Part shown: positions 21,302-32,225 of the stretch, piece after piece
How positions within the stretch are numbered: the stretch's first letter is position 1
How the letters are laid out: the number at the start of each line of letters is the position of its first letter
Source: Spongilla lacustris
Taxonomy: Eukaryota > Porifera > Demospongiae > Spongillida > Spongillidae
Direction: 5' to 3'
NCBI GenBank assembly: GCA_949361645.1
Contig: OX442415.1
Location: 30,685,192-30,749,191, forward strand
DNA: 64,000 nucleotides
Translations under genes and position numbers: made by a program
Notes under the pieces: model-generated
The model's input: only the letters and a program-made list of their open reading frames with translations
What the model was told of the DNA's origin: nothing
The model's database searches: none

Positions 21302-23299
21302 TACTCTTATGTTACTCATGTTTTTATGTCATGGTGTGCTTATCGTGTCAAGTTTTTGGCTAGATTTAATAGAAAGACTGCTCTTTTAAGAGAGGGAATG
21401 CATGCAAGTTCCCAGGTCAGAGTGGACCAACATATGGGTAGATTCTCTTATTTTGTTATGTGAGGGTGTGCTTTCAATACCTATACAGTTAAGTAATCTT
21501 GCACAGCATGATTGCGCATACTGTTTAGGTATGAAAACCTTTGTGCTAAATAAGGTGTGCTTTTAAAATGTAATATTGTGAGCTTCTTTCTAGCTGTGTG
21601 CATTATTCATTTAAACACCTGTAAGTTTTAGATAATGGGGAAGATTGCAGTTTTATAGAAAGGTGTGCTTTGCATCATGATGTGAATCATATTGGATCAT
21701 AATGTGTGAAATGTGTCTGCTTTAACAGATGTTTGGGTTTGGTCTCAACAAAAGTTAGAAAGAGCACCAGTACATAATCTTGATGCTGACCAAAGTGTTG
21801 GCTTTATTATTATTATTAAGAGGATCAAAGCAGTGAATTACAGCTTCATCAACACAAGTTAAATGTGCAGCACATTATATAACTGATAATACTGTTATCA
21901 CGCAGGATGATACAATGGATATTCCAAGGTAGCCAAAACGTGTAAAACCTGAATTGTGCCTTTTGCAAAATTACAAATCTAACCTTGGATAGAAGGATCT
22001 AGAGAAACTCATTTATGCATGGGTGGACCATTTACAATGAATAAATGACTACTCTAGAACTTTTATGTTACTTTCATTACGCAATTTTTTATTGTGCTCT
22101 TGCCAATGCCTAAATGAAAGAAAGATGTAAATCAAGGCAGTATATTACTAGCACACATACCTAATTCCTTAGTTTATCTTTTACTGCTATATGGTGCCAT
22201 AGGTGGTGTATATACCTGTGTACATGTATACATCTGTGTTTTGTAAAACTTCAAGGGTACTGTACAGGGGTTACTCTTAGTATAAAAATTTAAAATACAT
22301 GTTTTCCTATGCTTCTTAACCTATAATTGCCTGAAAAAACGTAAGGTATACCTTACGAAAACGTAAGGTATACCTTACGTTGGGCTTTTAATGTTCTGAA
22401 GAACATTATTCATTCCAAATGAATTAATTTAATTTTTTCCTGTATGTTATAAACCAATGTAAGTACCAATGTCACTCAATAGCTCAACTGTGCAAAACTG
22501 CCACCACTAGGCATGAAAAACCATAAAATACACAAATAAACATGTGTTTTTAAACACTATGTTCACATTTGAAGTGTCATAGCTCCATAATTGTAATATT
22601 TATCTAGCTGGAATAACCTGCTTTATTGTTCCCATTAAGCAGACAATTACTGCCATAAACAAATTAAGAAATATTTAAATAGTTAATTAACTTAAAATCA
22701 AATCTTTTGAAATCAAGTTTCAATTGGTTACAAGTACAAGTGACAATGATATTATTATGTTTGAAAGTTTGTAAAAATCACTTCAAAAGTTAAATATCCA
22801 TATTATTAACCAACTAAAATACACTGAAAAGCTACCTATAATTTATTTTTTAAAACGAAATTGTCAACATTTACTGGGATTGTGCTATGCAATAAAGGTA
22901 ACTTTTATATAAATAAATTTCAAATAAAATCAATTCACTGTTGTACTGATATCACATACTACATATTAAGTAACCAAAATCAAGTATTCTGATGAAACCA
23001 AGTGAAGTGAAAGCATATCAGCACAATGATATTACTTTGGCAACCAATAATTGTTCAAATACCATTTAGCTAGCTCACTTCATTCACTGCACAATTGAAC
23101 TTTAAGTTTTGCAGTATACAGGTGTGTCCTGGTTTAGGACCATACACTACAGATTGTTACATCTGATATATAAGCTTGCAGTACTAAAATGGTAAAGCTG
23201 GCTAAGTATTTAGATGCTTTATATACCTGTAGGGCTGTTGCCGTTTATTTCAAGTAAAAATATGCTTTAAATCATGATGCTGGCAGTCCTGAGCTGAGG
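21302..23299. other. AT-rich stretch without genes
   Basis: No open frame above 75 codons with any motif, and a high AT content from 22400 to 23200. The only structured feature is the pair of palindromes at 22340-22380. Confidence 0.5.
22340..22380. repeat. Two tandem perfect palindromes (18 and 20 bp)
   Basis: CGTAAGGTATACCTTACG at 22340-22357, then ACGTAAGGTATACCTTACGT at 22361-22380, both perfect palindromes separated by three bases. A half-site with one change (CGTAAGGTATACATTAC) recurs near 23908. An imperfect palindrome, AATGTTCTGAAGAACATT, follows at 22390-22407. They could be abutted transposon ends or a protein-binding site; function unknown. Confidence 0.8.
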
Positions 23300-23590
23300 A
23301 TGTTTACTAGGTCATTTAATTCGCAAATCCTCATGGATACTGATATGTTGCACACTGACGGATTGAACGTGCGGTATCGAGCACCTCCTATTTCTGTCTA
23401 TGAGGCTGTTATCGGGCGCATTCTAAGCAATCATCATCATCTCCATCTTTTTCTTCACACTTTTTTACATGTATTCTATCATCATATTCACCATTCATCC
23501 GTTCGGGGTGGGCAGGCCGGGGCTTCTGCCGGGCGATGTCGTGATGAAGCGGCGATGGCATCGCTAGAGGTACTAATTGCATTCCTGTAG
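23300..23590 (+). other. Unassigned open frame, 96 codons
   Basis: His-rich middle section (HHHLHLFLHTFLHVFYHHIHH). No known domain, no convincing start context and no splice partner seen. Probably not a gene; recorded because it is the longest frame in 3 kb. Confidence 0.15.
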
Positions 23591-23992
23591 AAAACGTGGT
23601 TCGAAGTTCCGAGTAGGAAACTTTCTTCTAACATTCTGTTGAACACTAAAACTTGCTCTTCTTTGGTTGTGGAACTGCAGTACCTTCAAAGACAGTGTTT
23701 TTCTCTGCCGTGCCTTACGCGAACATCAATTGATTTATAAACCACACTTCGATACCGTTTGTTACTCAGCGGCATGTATCGCCAGAACGGCACTAGTGGC
23801 TGATGCGGCAGCTCGTGGCGGTTAGAGCCTGGTCCATTGAAAACTGTAGTGTACCAATACTTCGATCGCAAATCGCCCAATTTTACGCTGCTTTTTTTAC
23901 TTGAAAATCGTAAGGTATACATTACATCCGGCAATTATTGGTTAATGTCCTCCATATTCTGAGAGGGGTAGAAACCAAAGTCATACCTAAGA

Positions 23993-24240
23993 CCCCCCCC
24001 CCCCGGCTGTAGCTACACATACACAAGCAGTGATAGGAATGTTTTGTAAGAGGTCTCCTCTCTCCAGCCATCTATCCCTCCTCCTCCACACTATCATAGA
24101 CTATTATCTATGACACTATCAACATAAGAAAACGTTTAATTATGATCCCTCACATTTCAGTACTCTATTGAAAAGGTACAACACATATCAAGAAGCCATG
24201 CCGTGTTTGAACGAATAAGATGTCCCAATGCTGTGCTGCA
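23993..24240 (+). repeat. poly(C) run and degraded block X fragment
   Basis: C12 (23993-24004), then pieces of block X: ACACAAGCAGTGATAGGAAT through CCAGCCATCTATCCC, and AGAAGCCATGCCGTGTTTGA at about 24190. This is the most distant copy of the 13-20-kb mosaic. Confidence 0.65.
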
Positions 24241-24426
24241 ACCAGTTAAATCCTATCGGTGATCAAACAGGTTGCTGCTATGCCCATGACCAGATCTATA
24301 CATGTTGCGAAGGGATGGGGAGGAGGGTGCTTTCTACAAGTGTGTATGCTCTTAACGTTATCGACGGCTAGCTGTGTCTGCCAGCTGCCAATCTCTTTAT
24401 GCCTACCCAATTTGTGCATTCATTCA

Positions 24427-24807
24427 TATATATGTCCGTTATGTACACATTTCTATAAGTACAATGAGGAACACGGAAGATAGATGTGCATGTGATACAA
24501 ATGTGGGTTGATAACGTGGCGAGATGTGATTTCAAAGTACCATGGACTCCTCCTAGCTCATCATAAGGTAGGGCCTATTCTGCAGTAGACTGTTAACCAC
24601 TCTGCCCATACGCCAAGGGCCACACCTCCCCCAACACGAGGAAGCAATCTGCAATGTTTCCCGAAGAGGTGGCGATGCATTAACTCGTTCTCTTGTTGGC
24701 TGGCTTTGGGCGGCAATGCCTGTACTGGGGGAGGGAGGGAGGGGTATGATGCCCCTGTGGCTGCTGCTTACACCAAAGCGGTCAACTCTATGTACACAAG
24801 ACCCTCG
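24427..24807 (+). repeat. Segmental repeat Z, left part of copy 1
   Basis: Aligns with 29016-29392 at high identity (e.g. GTTTCCCGAAGAGGTGGCGA). The alignment is interrupted exactly at 24807/24808 by the 1660-bp insertion and resumes at 26468. Confidence 0.85.
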
Positions 24808-26467
24808 CACAGTAGGACATTTTTAATTTAATAGAATCCAAGCACACCAAAGTATAACTACCACAGCTGTAATGAATTATTGTACATTGATTAAATTCTG
24901 TTTTATATGGTAAGTTACATAATATCAAACCAACATAATCAAGATTAAAAGTACTGCTTTTAAAACTGAATAACAAAATACCCTGCAGTAGTTAACTACA
25001 GATAACTATTTCTTTGTTCACTGTTAACAAGTGGTGAGATAACATATTTTCTATTAGTACAAATTAATTAACTAGAATCAAACCAATGTAATCAAGTATA
25101 AGAAAACTAGTTCAGTACAATAAAAAGATTTTTAGTTAATGTATTCAGGATAAATGCTATCACCAGATGCCATGTGAGCTAAAGCTTGTTGGGTTGTACA
25201 GTAGCAGTATCTTCATCATATTCCATGTGCACCCCTTGATCCATTCCCTCCCAGTAGTAAAAATAAGTGATCTTCACATGATACACACCTACTAGTGACC
25301 TCCAATCATTAGGGGCAGGAACAAACATTGTGTGGTCCATTGCAAAATGAACATTTAGCCACACGTCGATAATTCCTCATGCACCAATGGATCTGACTTG
25401 ATCCACAGTCTAGTTAACACATCTCAGTGTTAGGTTTGCCTGCTGGCCTTCAATTCTCAGCAGGGCCATTAGATCAGACCAATGTTTCTTTAAATTGCTA
25501 CTTTGATTCTTCTCAGACAGTAAGCTTTCATCGCTAATAAACTGCCCTGAAGCCTCCCAATCACTTTTAAACCTCTTTATGTATATATTTGTCGTAAGTG
25601 TCCGCATTGGAAATCGACTTTCCATTTTGAGCCATAAAACCTTTGCAATCAAAGTACAATAGCACGATTGCACATTAATGTCACAGACCAGCTTCAAACA
25701 TCCAAATAGCAATCAAACACACTTCGCATATACATGTAGAAAAAGAGACGCTGGGTACAATCGCGCATATTACAGGTATGCATACGATATACGCATGCGT
25801 GCACGACACAAAGAGCACAAAGACAGCCCAGAAAAGAACAAAGATGGCGTTTCCTTAGCCTGCCATTGTTGTCTGGAGCTTGCAAAAGAACCCAATCATC
25901 ACATAGAATACAGCCCATTAGACAGTTATTAAAACAATTATTAATCACTCAGTCATCGCTATGTAGCGCGTTTGAACCTTACTTGCAGCGCTAAACGGAA
26001 AGTCGGTTGGAGTTGGCTATGTTGGAGGATTGGAAATGCACGGGAGAATCGATTGGCCGTTACTCCTTGCTTCGCTCGGTCCTAGAATTGTGTAGAAAAG
26101 TGCTTGAAGTTGGTACATCGAAATTTTTTTCTTTTTTAATTTTTATACGTATAAAATGGAACATATTTCCGCGTATCTGAAGCAAGTACCTATGAGTTTA
26201 GTATTATTGGAAACAGCAGAAAAAAAGCTATTTACTCCAATACCAAATTGCAAATTTATGTATTTTGGAAAGCAGATAAAATTCATGTACGCAGAAATTT
26301 AAAAAATGCTCATCAAATTCACTTTCGATGTGCACAGCTTTAAAAAACAATTCCTATTTCTTATTTTACTAATAAAATGTAACACTTCAATCAGCTACAA
26401 CAATGTTTATGCAAACAAAAAAAATGCATCATTCCCATACCCACTGTCCTGCTGTTAAACCACTGTG
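24808..26467. mobile_element. 1660-bp DNA transposon insertion with CACAGT(A/G) ends and 5-bp CCTCG target duplication (Transib-like)
   Basis: Comparison with the uninterrupted copy at 29.4 kb shows a clean insertion. CCTCG flanks both sides (24803-24807 and 26468-26472) and is present once in the empty copy. The left end reads CACAGTAGGACATTTTT. The right end, in reverse complement, reads CACAGTGGTTTAACAGC. A 5-bp GC-rich target duplication and a CACAGTG-like terminal heptamer are hallmarks of Transib transposons (relatives of the RAG recombinase). Beyond the first six to seven bases the ends are not clearly similar, so the TIR is very short. The interior contains a decayed minus-strand frame (25179-25712) that I cannot match to a transposase. 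Confidence 0.6.
25179..25712 (-). pseudogene. Decayed open frame inside the Transib-like insertion
   Basis: A single minus-strand frame runs about 178 codons with only two stops: TAG after LTLRCVN (25410-25412) and TGA after TVDQVRSIGA (about 25380). Both stops are one C-to-T change from CAG and CGA. Recognisable stretches include FKSDWEASGQFISDESLLSE and DHTMFVPAPNDWRSLVGVYH, rich in W and Y and looking like real protein. No catalytic DDE motif is apparent. It may be the C-terminal part of an element-encoded protein or a captured gene fragment. Function unknown. Confidence 0.45.
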
Positions 26468-26878
26468 CCTCGTGTATGGTCAGAAGACATGAGCCAGTTG
26501 GAAATATTGATTTTCTAGTACCCTGAGTTGAAGGTCAGTTAGTATCAGCCAGTCCGTCTGCATTTTGGAAATGAGTGACCAAGACAATAAGTGGATACTG
26601 TACACATCCTTGTGCTGAGAAATATGACCTGAATCCAGCGTCTGCCCCTTTGCATCTGAGACCTGCCTGCATGGTGAAGCAGAACAAGAGGAAGTGAATT
26701 AAGGTGGCCTGCAAATGGTGGGCAACTTACGGCAAACAGCCAGTCATGGATGATGTGACCTTGCAGCACAAAGTGGTCTCCCTCGGCAACGAAAAGGTCC
26801 AGTAACAATTGTGTAGAGCCCTCGAGAGAGAGTTCTGAATGCTAGTGAACTTGGAAGTCTTGTGAGACAACACATACT
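26468..26878 (+). repeat. Segmental repeat Z, right part of copy 1
   Basis: Aligns with 29388-29755 (e.g. GAGTGACCAAGACAATAAGT, CAGTCATGGATGATGTGACC), with an extra ~50 bases near 26515-26565. Confidence 0.85.
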
Positions 26879-27018
26879 GAAGACCTCTGCTGTGGTCAGG
26901 TGAGCCAGTGGTAGAAGACCTCTGCTGTAGTCAGGTGAGCCAGTGGTAGTAGACATCTGCTGTGGTCAGGTGAGCCAGTGGTAGAAGACCTCTGCTGTGG
27001 TCAGGTGAGCCAGTGGTA
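26879..27018 (+). repeat. 35-bp tandem repeat, four copies
   Basis: Unit GAAGACCTCTGCTGTGGTCA then GGTGAGCCAGTGGTA, starting at 26879, 26914, 26949 and 26984. About two copies are present at the matching place near 42450-42515. Confidence 0.9.
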
Positions 27019-27112
27019 CCCAGAGCTTGAGGTCACTGCAGGTGGCACACAGCTCAAGTTCTTAGCCTTGCAGAAGGGATGGAGCAGCACATTAGATGTG
27101 GGGTACCTCTTA

Positions 27113-27563
27113 CAGAGTCAGAAATAACGTGCGGTCATCGGTCATTTTCCGCGCATTTTACAGTAATGACAGGCAATTATGGTCTTGGGAGGACAATTTG
27201 ACCGTTCATTTTTATTACATAATCACTATCTTGCAATGAATTGTTACTTTGAAGAGAAAACATTGAATTGTGTTAGGTGACTAAAACAACCAAAAACCAA
27301 GTGCTTTCAGTTGTGGAAGCTGCTTCTGCTGTGATAATGGCTTAGTGGTTATCTAATGTTGTTGTTTTTGCTTACGTTATCACCTACAATCTACCGCTTG
27401 AATCTACATGTAGGTAATGTGGTAATAGCCTGAGATTGCTGCACACCGCCCATTTTAACAAAATGTCCAGTCAAATGTTCCTTTGACTGGACAAATATCC
27501 AGCCAAATGTTCCTTTGACTGGACAAATGTCCAGCCAATATGGAGATATTATTTCCGACTCTG
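27113..27563. mobile_element. 451-bp non-autonomous DNA transposon, CAGAGTC ends, 6-bp CTCTTA target duplication
   Basis: Missing from the paralogous copy near 42603. CTCTTA occurs at 27107-27112 and 27564-27569 and once in the empty copy. The ends are CAGAGTCAGAAATAACG and, in reverse complement, CAGAGTCGGAAATAATA (15-16-bp TIR, one mismatch). The CAGRG start is hAT-like, but hAT duplications are normally 8 bp; a 6-bp duplication is known for IS3EU-type elements, so the superfamily is open. Near the right end are two copies of a ~32-bp segment containing the hairpin TCCAGTCAAA / TTTGACTGGA. Confidence 0.75.
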
Positions 27564-28206
27564 CTCTTATATGCAAGGGTGAAGACCGAATGGGTCGAGA
27601 CTGCATTTGGAACATGTCTAGCACTTGACCCAAACCAACCATTTCCATGAAGTGCACAATGGATATATATATGCATGAAAATGCTCCAGAGCGTGAACTA
27701 TTTATACAAACCTTTCTGTTGTCTTGATTCTTGTGTGGCTTCTGATACTTTGACCCCACTGCTTCCTCCAGTATGCACAAATCTGGTAGGAAAATCATGG
27801 GGCAAAGTAACCATAGCGGGCAAAAAGGTGAACTTATAATTGTCGAACCACACATTTTTAGATTTAAACAAAAAATGTTAGTACCAACAGTGATTTTGCT
27901 ATTGAATACATAAAAAATAAATCACAGCTCTGTAAGTTTCAATAGGGTTGCCAACTTCAAGAAGAGTCCTATTGATGTAGGGTTTTTTACTGGCACATGG
28001 GAACTGGTTATCCTGTTCCCTAGCATTCCAAAACCCTAGACTGCCTCCCTCAAGATGGGTGACCAGCTAATTTAATAAATGAAACATTACAATAAAACAA
28101 TAATAATTACCACGTATCTTGATCTGGGTGAATCTATTAAAGGACACCTCAAGATTTGGATACAACATCTCTGCTCTCAGGAACGACACTGAGATTCCCA
28201 GTTAGA

Positions 28207-28720
28207 CTATGAAGTGTTCATCTTTCTGGAGGTGGTTGGGAGCAGGAATGATATGGTGTTCATTGTGGCCTTTTTCGTTTCCTGGGGAAAGGACATTCCA
28301 TGCCCCGGAATTGAGCTCTGATTGCCTGGGTCACCAGAGAGTGTTCCTCCTCCCCTAGGTATATCTCCCTCTCTTGTCTCCCCCATTGCGTTGTCCGACA
28401 GCAGCAGCCAAAGGACACATTTCACCACAGGGCTGTTCACTCCCCACTCCTGGTGGTGTTTGAGGAAGTATTGTATCCAGTACCCAATGCCATAGTTCCC
28501 CAGGGGTTCAATGGCATGGGTATTGGATGAGTGAATGTCCTTAGAGCCACAGCTTCCAGGCAGTGTCTCCTACTCCCATTGGTGGCATATTGATAGTAGG
28601 AGTATCTCACTGAGGTATATGTTTCATTGATGATCCCGTAATTGATACTGTTAGTTGGTGATGGGTGCCCCAGGTCTTTTCAATGCACCTGGGAGCACAC
28701 CTCACCCCCATCCACAGGGT
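28207..28720 (-). pseudogene. Fragment of unknown repeated coding family (P4 part), copy at 28 kb
   Basis: The minus strand encodes a segment with KCVLWLLLSDNAMGETREGD and, in the same frame upstream, HAIEPLGNYGIGYW. Both recur at 43.5-44.2 kb (minus), 49.5 kb (plus) and partly 55.8 kb (plus), so the reading frame is conserved in five places. Frameshifts separate this part from an N-terminal piece (YSYYQYATNGSRRHCLEAVA). No recognised domain. The repetition on both strands suggests a gene or element family rather than chance ORFs. Confidence 0.4.
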
Positions 28721-28920
28721 ATGTATGCTGGGCCAGCCTTCTCCATTTGTGCCACCTTGTTGGCATGCATGTACAGGGGAGGGTTTGTATAGTTCAGATC
28801 CAAAGCAATCCTCCCCTGTTGATGTACGGCTGTGGGGAGGAGGAAGCCTATGAGGAGGCAAAGGAGGAGAACAGTAAACAGACTAAAGTATAGGAATGCA
28901 GGTCTGCATACCTCTACTGC
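28702..28920 (-). pseudogene. Putative secretory signal fragment next to the P4 family
   Basis: The minus-strand frame between stops contains TVLLLCLLIGFLLPTAVHQQ, a typical cleavable signal peptide core, followed by GRIALDLNYTNPPLYMHANK and a stop at 28702-28704. The same frame is open in the paralogous copy (44291-44510). No in-frame ATG exists between the upstream stop and the hydrophobic core, so a start would have to come from another exon. Function unknown. Confidence 0.3.
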
Positions 28921-29015
28921 TTATAAATGCAAAGGGACACCATAGCATTCAAACAGAGAAAACAAGTGCATAACAAAATGTGTACACCCGATATTGTGAA
29001 TGTGTCAAGTCGATA

Positions 29016-29755
29016 TATATGTCCGTTATGTATACATTTCTATAAGTACAATGAGGAACACGGACGATAGATTTGCACGTGATACAAATGTGGGTTGAAA
29101 ACGTGGTGATGATGTGAATTCAAAGTACCATCAACTCCTCCTAGCTCATCATAAGGTAGGGCCTATTCTGCAGTAGACTGTTAACCACTCTGCCCATACG
29201 CCAAGGGCCACACCTCTCCTAACATGAGGAAGCAATCTGCAATGTTTCCCGAAGAGGTGGCGATGCATTACCTCGTTCTCTTGTTGGCTGGCCTTGGGAG
29301 TACTGGGGGAGGGAGGGGTATGATGCCCCTGTGGCTGCTGCTTACACCTAAACTAAAAGTGGTCAACTCTGTCTACACAAGATCCTCGTGTGTGGTCAGA
29401 AGACATGAGCCACATGGGAATACTCCTACATTTTGGAGGAGAGTGACCAAGACAATAAGTGTGGATACTCTACACATCCTTGTGCTGAGAAATATGACCT
29501 GAATCCAGCCGTCTGCCCCCTTTGCATGTGAGACCTGCCTGCATGGCAAAGCAGAGTAAGAGGAAGTGAATTAAAGTGGCTTGCAAATGGTGGGCAACTT
29601 ACAGCAAACAGCCAGTCATGGATGATGTGACCTTACAGCACAAAGTGGTCTCCCTCGGCAACGAGAAGGTCCAGTAGCAATTGTGCATAAGGAGAGAGAG
29701 AGAGTTCTGAATGGCAGTGAACTTTGAAGACATGTGAGACAACACATACTGAAGA
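29016..29755 (+). repeat. Segmental repeat Z, copy 2 (uninterrupted)
   Basis: Contiguous copy of 24427-24807 plus 26468-26878. It serves as the empty site that defines the 1660-bp insertion. It starts GTCCGTTATGTATACATTTC. Confidence 0.85.
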
Positions 29756-30295
29756 CACAGTATACCTACCCCTATATCAACCCACCCTCATATCAACCTT
29801 GGGTAAATATGCCGTATTCATAATGATCTAGGGTTTTTGAGTTCCTCAACCCACCACTAATAAGATTTACTAACCGAAGGAATCTCATTAGGTGTTTACA
29901 TCAACTATTTCCCTGTTGATCACAGGCCCTTTGTGGCTGGACAAAAGGGTCCATAATTAGGCAATACTGTAAACCATTGCGGCTATATGCGCCATGGCCT
30001 CATTAAAAATGGCATTTTTTTGAGAGAGCTGTATCTTGTTCATTTTACCATTGAACACCTGTTCATCCCTCCCATTTAACTGGTGTATCGTCGTAGTAGA
30101 GACTATACCATATGCGCACTCTTCATATAGCAATCCTTAATAACGCGCAGCCAATTTATATACGGACATCGTAAGGGAGAGGGGTAACTTTAGGATGAAA
30201 ACACCAAGCACAGACAAATTCTGAAGATGGTTGGTATGCCGCATCGTGGGAAAGTGTAACAAGGTAGAATGGGTGGGAGGGTCGAGAGTGAGGGT
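29755..30295. other. Non-coding stretch; 29760-29935 is inverted relative to 42240-42440
   Basis: CCAATCTCATTAG-type and CCCTCATATCAACC-type segments match the reverse complement of 42240-42440 with moderate identity. No gene is seen up to the purine satellite. Confidence 0.5.
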
Positions 30296-31375
30296 GAGGG
30301 GAGGGGAAGGAGGGGAGGAGAGGGGAAGGAGGGGAGGAGAGGGGAAGGAGGGGAGGAGAGGGGAAGGAGGGGAGGAGAGGGGAAGGAGGGGAGGAGAGGG
30401 GAAGGAGGGGAGGAGAGGGGAAGGAGGGGAGGAGAGGGGAAGGAGGGGAGGAGAGGGGAAGGAGGGGAGGAGAGGGGAAGGAGGGGAGGAGAGGGGAAGG
30501 AGGGGAGGAGAGGGGAAGGAGGGGAGGAGAGGGGAAGGAGGGGAGGAGAGGGGAAGGAGGGGAGGAGAGGGGAAGGAGGGGAGGAGAGGGGAAGGAGGGG
30601 AGGAGAGGGGAAGGAGGGGAGGAGAGGGGAAGGAGGGGAGGAGAGGGGAAGGAGGGGAGGAGAGGGGAAGGAGGGGAGGAGAGGGGAAGGAGGGGAGGAG
30701 AGGGGAAGGAGGGGAGGAGAGGGGAAGGAGGGGAGGAGAGGGGAAGGAGGGGAGGAGAGGGGAAGGAGGGGAGGAGAGGGGAAGGAGGGGAGGAGAGGGG
30801 AAGGAGGGGAGGAGAGGGGAAGGAGGGGAGGAGAGGGGAAGGAGGGGAGGAGAGGGGAAGGAGGGGAGGAGAGGGGAAGGAGGGGAGGAGAGGGGAAGGA
30901 GGGGAGGAGAGGGGAAGGAGGGGAGGAGAGGGGAAGGAGGGGAGGAGAGGGGAAGGAGGGGAGGAGAGGGGAAGGAGGGGAGGAGAGGGGAAGGAGGGGA
31001 GGAGAGGGGAAGGAGGGGAGGAGAGGGGAAGGAGGGGAGGAGAGGGGAAGGAGGGGAGGAGAGGGGAAGGAGGGGAGGAGAGGGGAAGGAGGGGAGGAGA
31101 GGGGAAGGAGGGGAGGAGAGGGGAAGGAGGGGAGGAGAGGGGAAGGAGGGGAGGAGAGGGGAAGGAGGGGAGGAGAGGGGAAGGAGGGGAGGAGAGGGGA
31201 AGGAGGGGAGGAGAGGGGAAGAGAGGGGAAGGAGGGGAGGAGAGGGGAAGGAGGGGAGGAGAGGGGAAGGAGGGGAGGAGAGGGGAAGGAGGGGAGGAGA
31301 GGGGAAGGAGGGGAGGAGAGGGGAAGGAGGGGAGGAGAGGGGAAGGAGGGGAGGAGAGGGGAAGGAGGGGAGGAG
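30296..31375 (+). repeat. Purine-only satellite, 19-bp unit, ~56 copies
   Basis: 1080 consecutive bases without a pyrimidine on the plus strand. The unit is GGGGAAGGAGGGGAGGAGA (19 bp), nearly perfect throughout with one shortened copy near 31215. Long open frames on both strands (up to 767 codons, poly-EGRR or poly-SPLL) follow simply from the absence of stop codons. Such tracts can form triplex DNA, R-loops or G-quadruplexes. The copy number in the assembly may be compressed. Confidence 0.97.
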
Positions 31376-32225
31376 CAAGTGGGAAGGGAGGAGAGAGGGA
31401 GGGAAAGGAGAGCGAGGAGAGGAAGGAGAGGAGAGAAGAGAGGGAGGAGAGGAAGGAGAGGAGAGAAGAGAGGGAGGAGAGGGAGGAGAGAGGGAGGGAA
31501 AGGAGAGGGAGGAGAGGAGAGAAGAGAGGGAGGAGCAAGAGGGGAGGGGAGGGGAGGGAGAGGGGAGGGGAGGGAGAGGGGAGGGGGGAGAGGGGAGGGG
31601 AGGGGGGAGAGGGGAGGGGAGGGAGAGGGAGAGGGAGAGGGGAGGGAGAGGAGAGGGGAGGGAGAGGGGAGGGGAGGGAGAGGGAAGGGAGAGGAAAGGG
31701 GGAGGGGAGGGGAGGGAGAGGGGAGGGAGAGGGGAGGGAGAGGGGAGGGAGAGGGGAGGAGCTGGAAAGGAGGAGAGGAGGGTGGGGAAGGAGGAGAGGG
31801 AAGGAAGGAGAGGGGAGGGGCAGAGCGAGGGGAGGAAGGAGAGGTTAAGGAGGGGAGGGGAGGTTAAGGAGGGGAGGAGAGGGAAAGGAGGGGAGGAGAG
31901 GGAAAGGAGGGGAGGAGAGGGAAAGGAGGGGAGGAGGGAGGAGAGGGGAGGAGGGAGGAGAGGGGAGGAGGGAGGAGAGGGGAGGAGGGAGGAGAGGGGA
32001 GGAGGGAGGAGAGGGGAGGAGGGAGGAGAGGGGAGGAGGGAGGAGAGGGGAGGAGGGAGGAGAGGGGAGGAGGGAGGAGAGGGGAGGAGGGAGGAGAGGG
32101 GAGGAGGGAGGAGAGGGGAGGAGGGAGGAGAGGGGAGAGAGGAGCGATTGGAAGGAGGGGAAGGAGGAAAGGGGAGGAGTGGAAGGAGAGAGGGGCGGGG
32201 AGGGAGACGCGAGGGGATAGAGAGG
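31376..32225 (+). repeat. Degenerate purine-rich satellite with 17-bp sub-array
   Basis: Purine-rich continuation with rare C/T interruptions. 31933-32140 is a regular 17-bp repeat (GGAGGGAGGAGAGGGGA) of about 12 copies. Confidence 0.9.

Larger units (their letters stand above)
27019..29000 (+). repeat. Segmental duplication W, copy 1
   Basis: Apart from the 451-bp insertion below, 27019-29000 aligns in the same orientation with 42516-44650 (e.g. GTGAAGACCGAATGGGTC, TTTCTGTTGTCTTGATTCTT). The other copy has an extra ~135 bases near 43080-43200 and a 494-bp tandem duplication near its end. Confidence 0.85.

Noticed and set aside
22390..22407. AATGTTCTGAAGAACATT as a heat-shock element
   Set aside because: The GAA/TTC pentamers are not at the required 5-bp spacing and there is no gene nearby.
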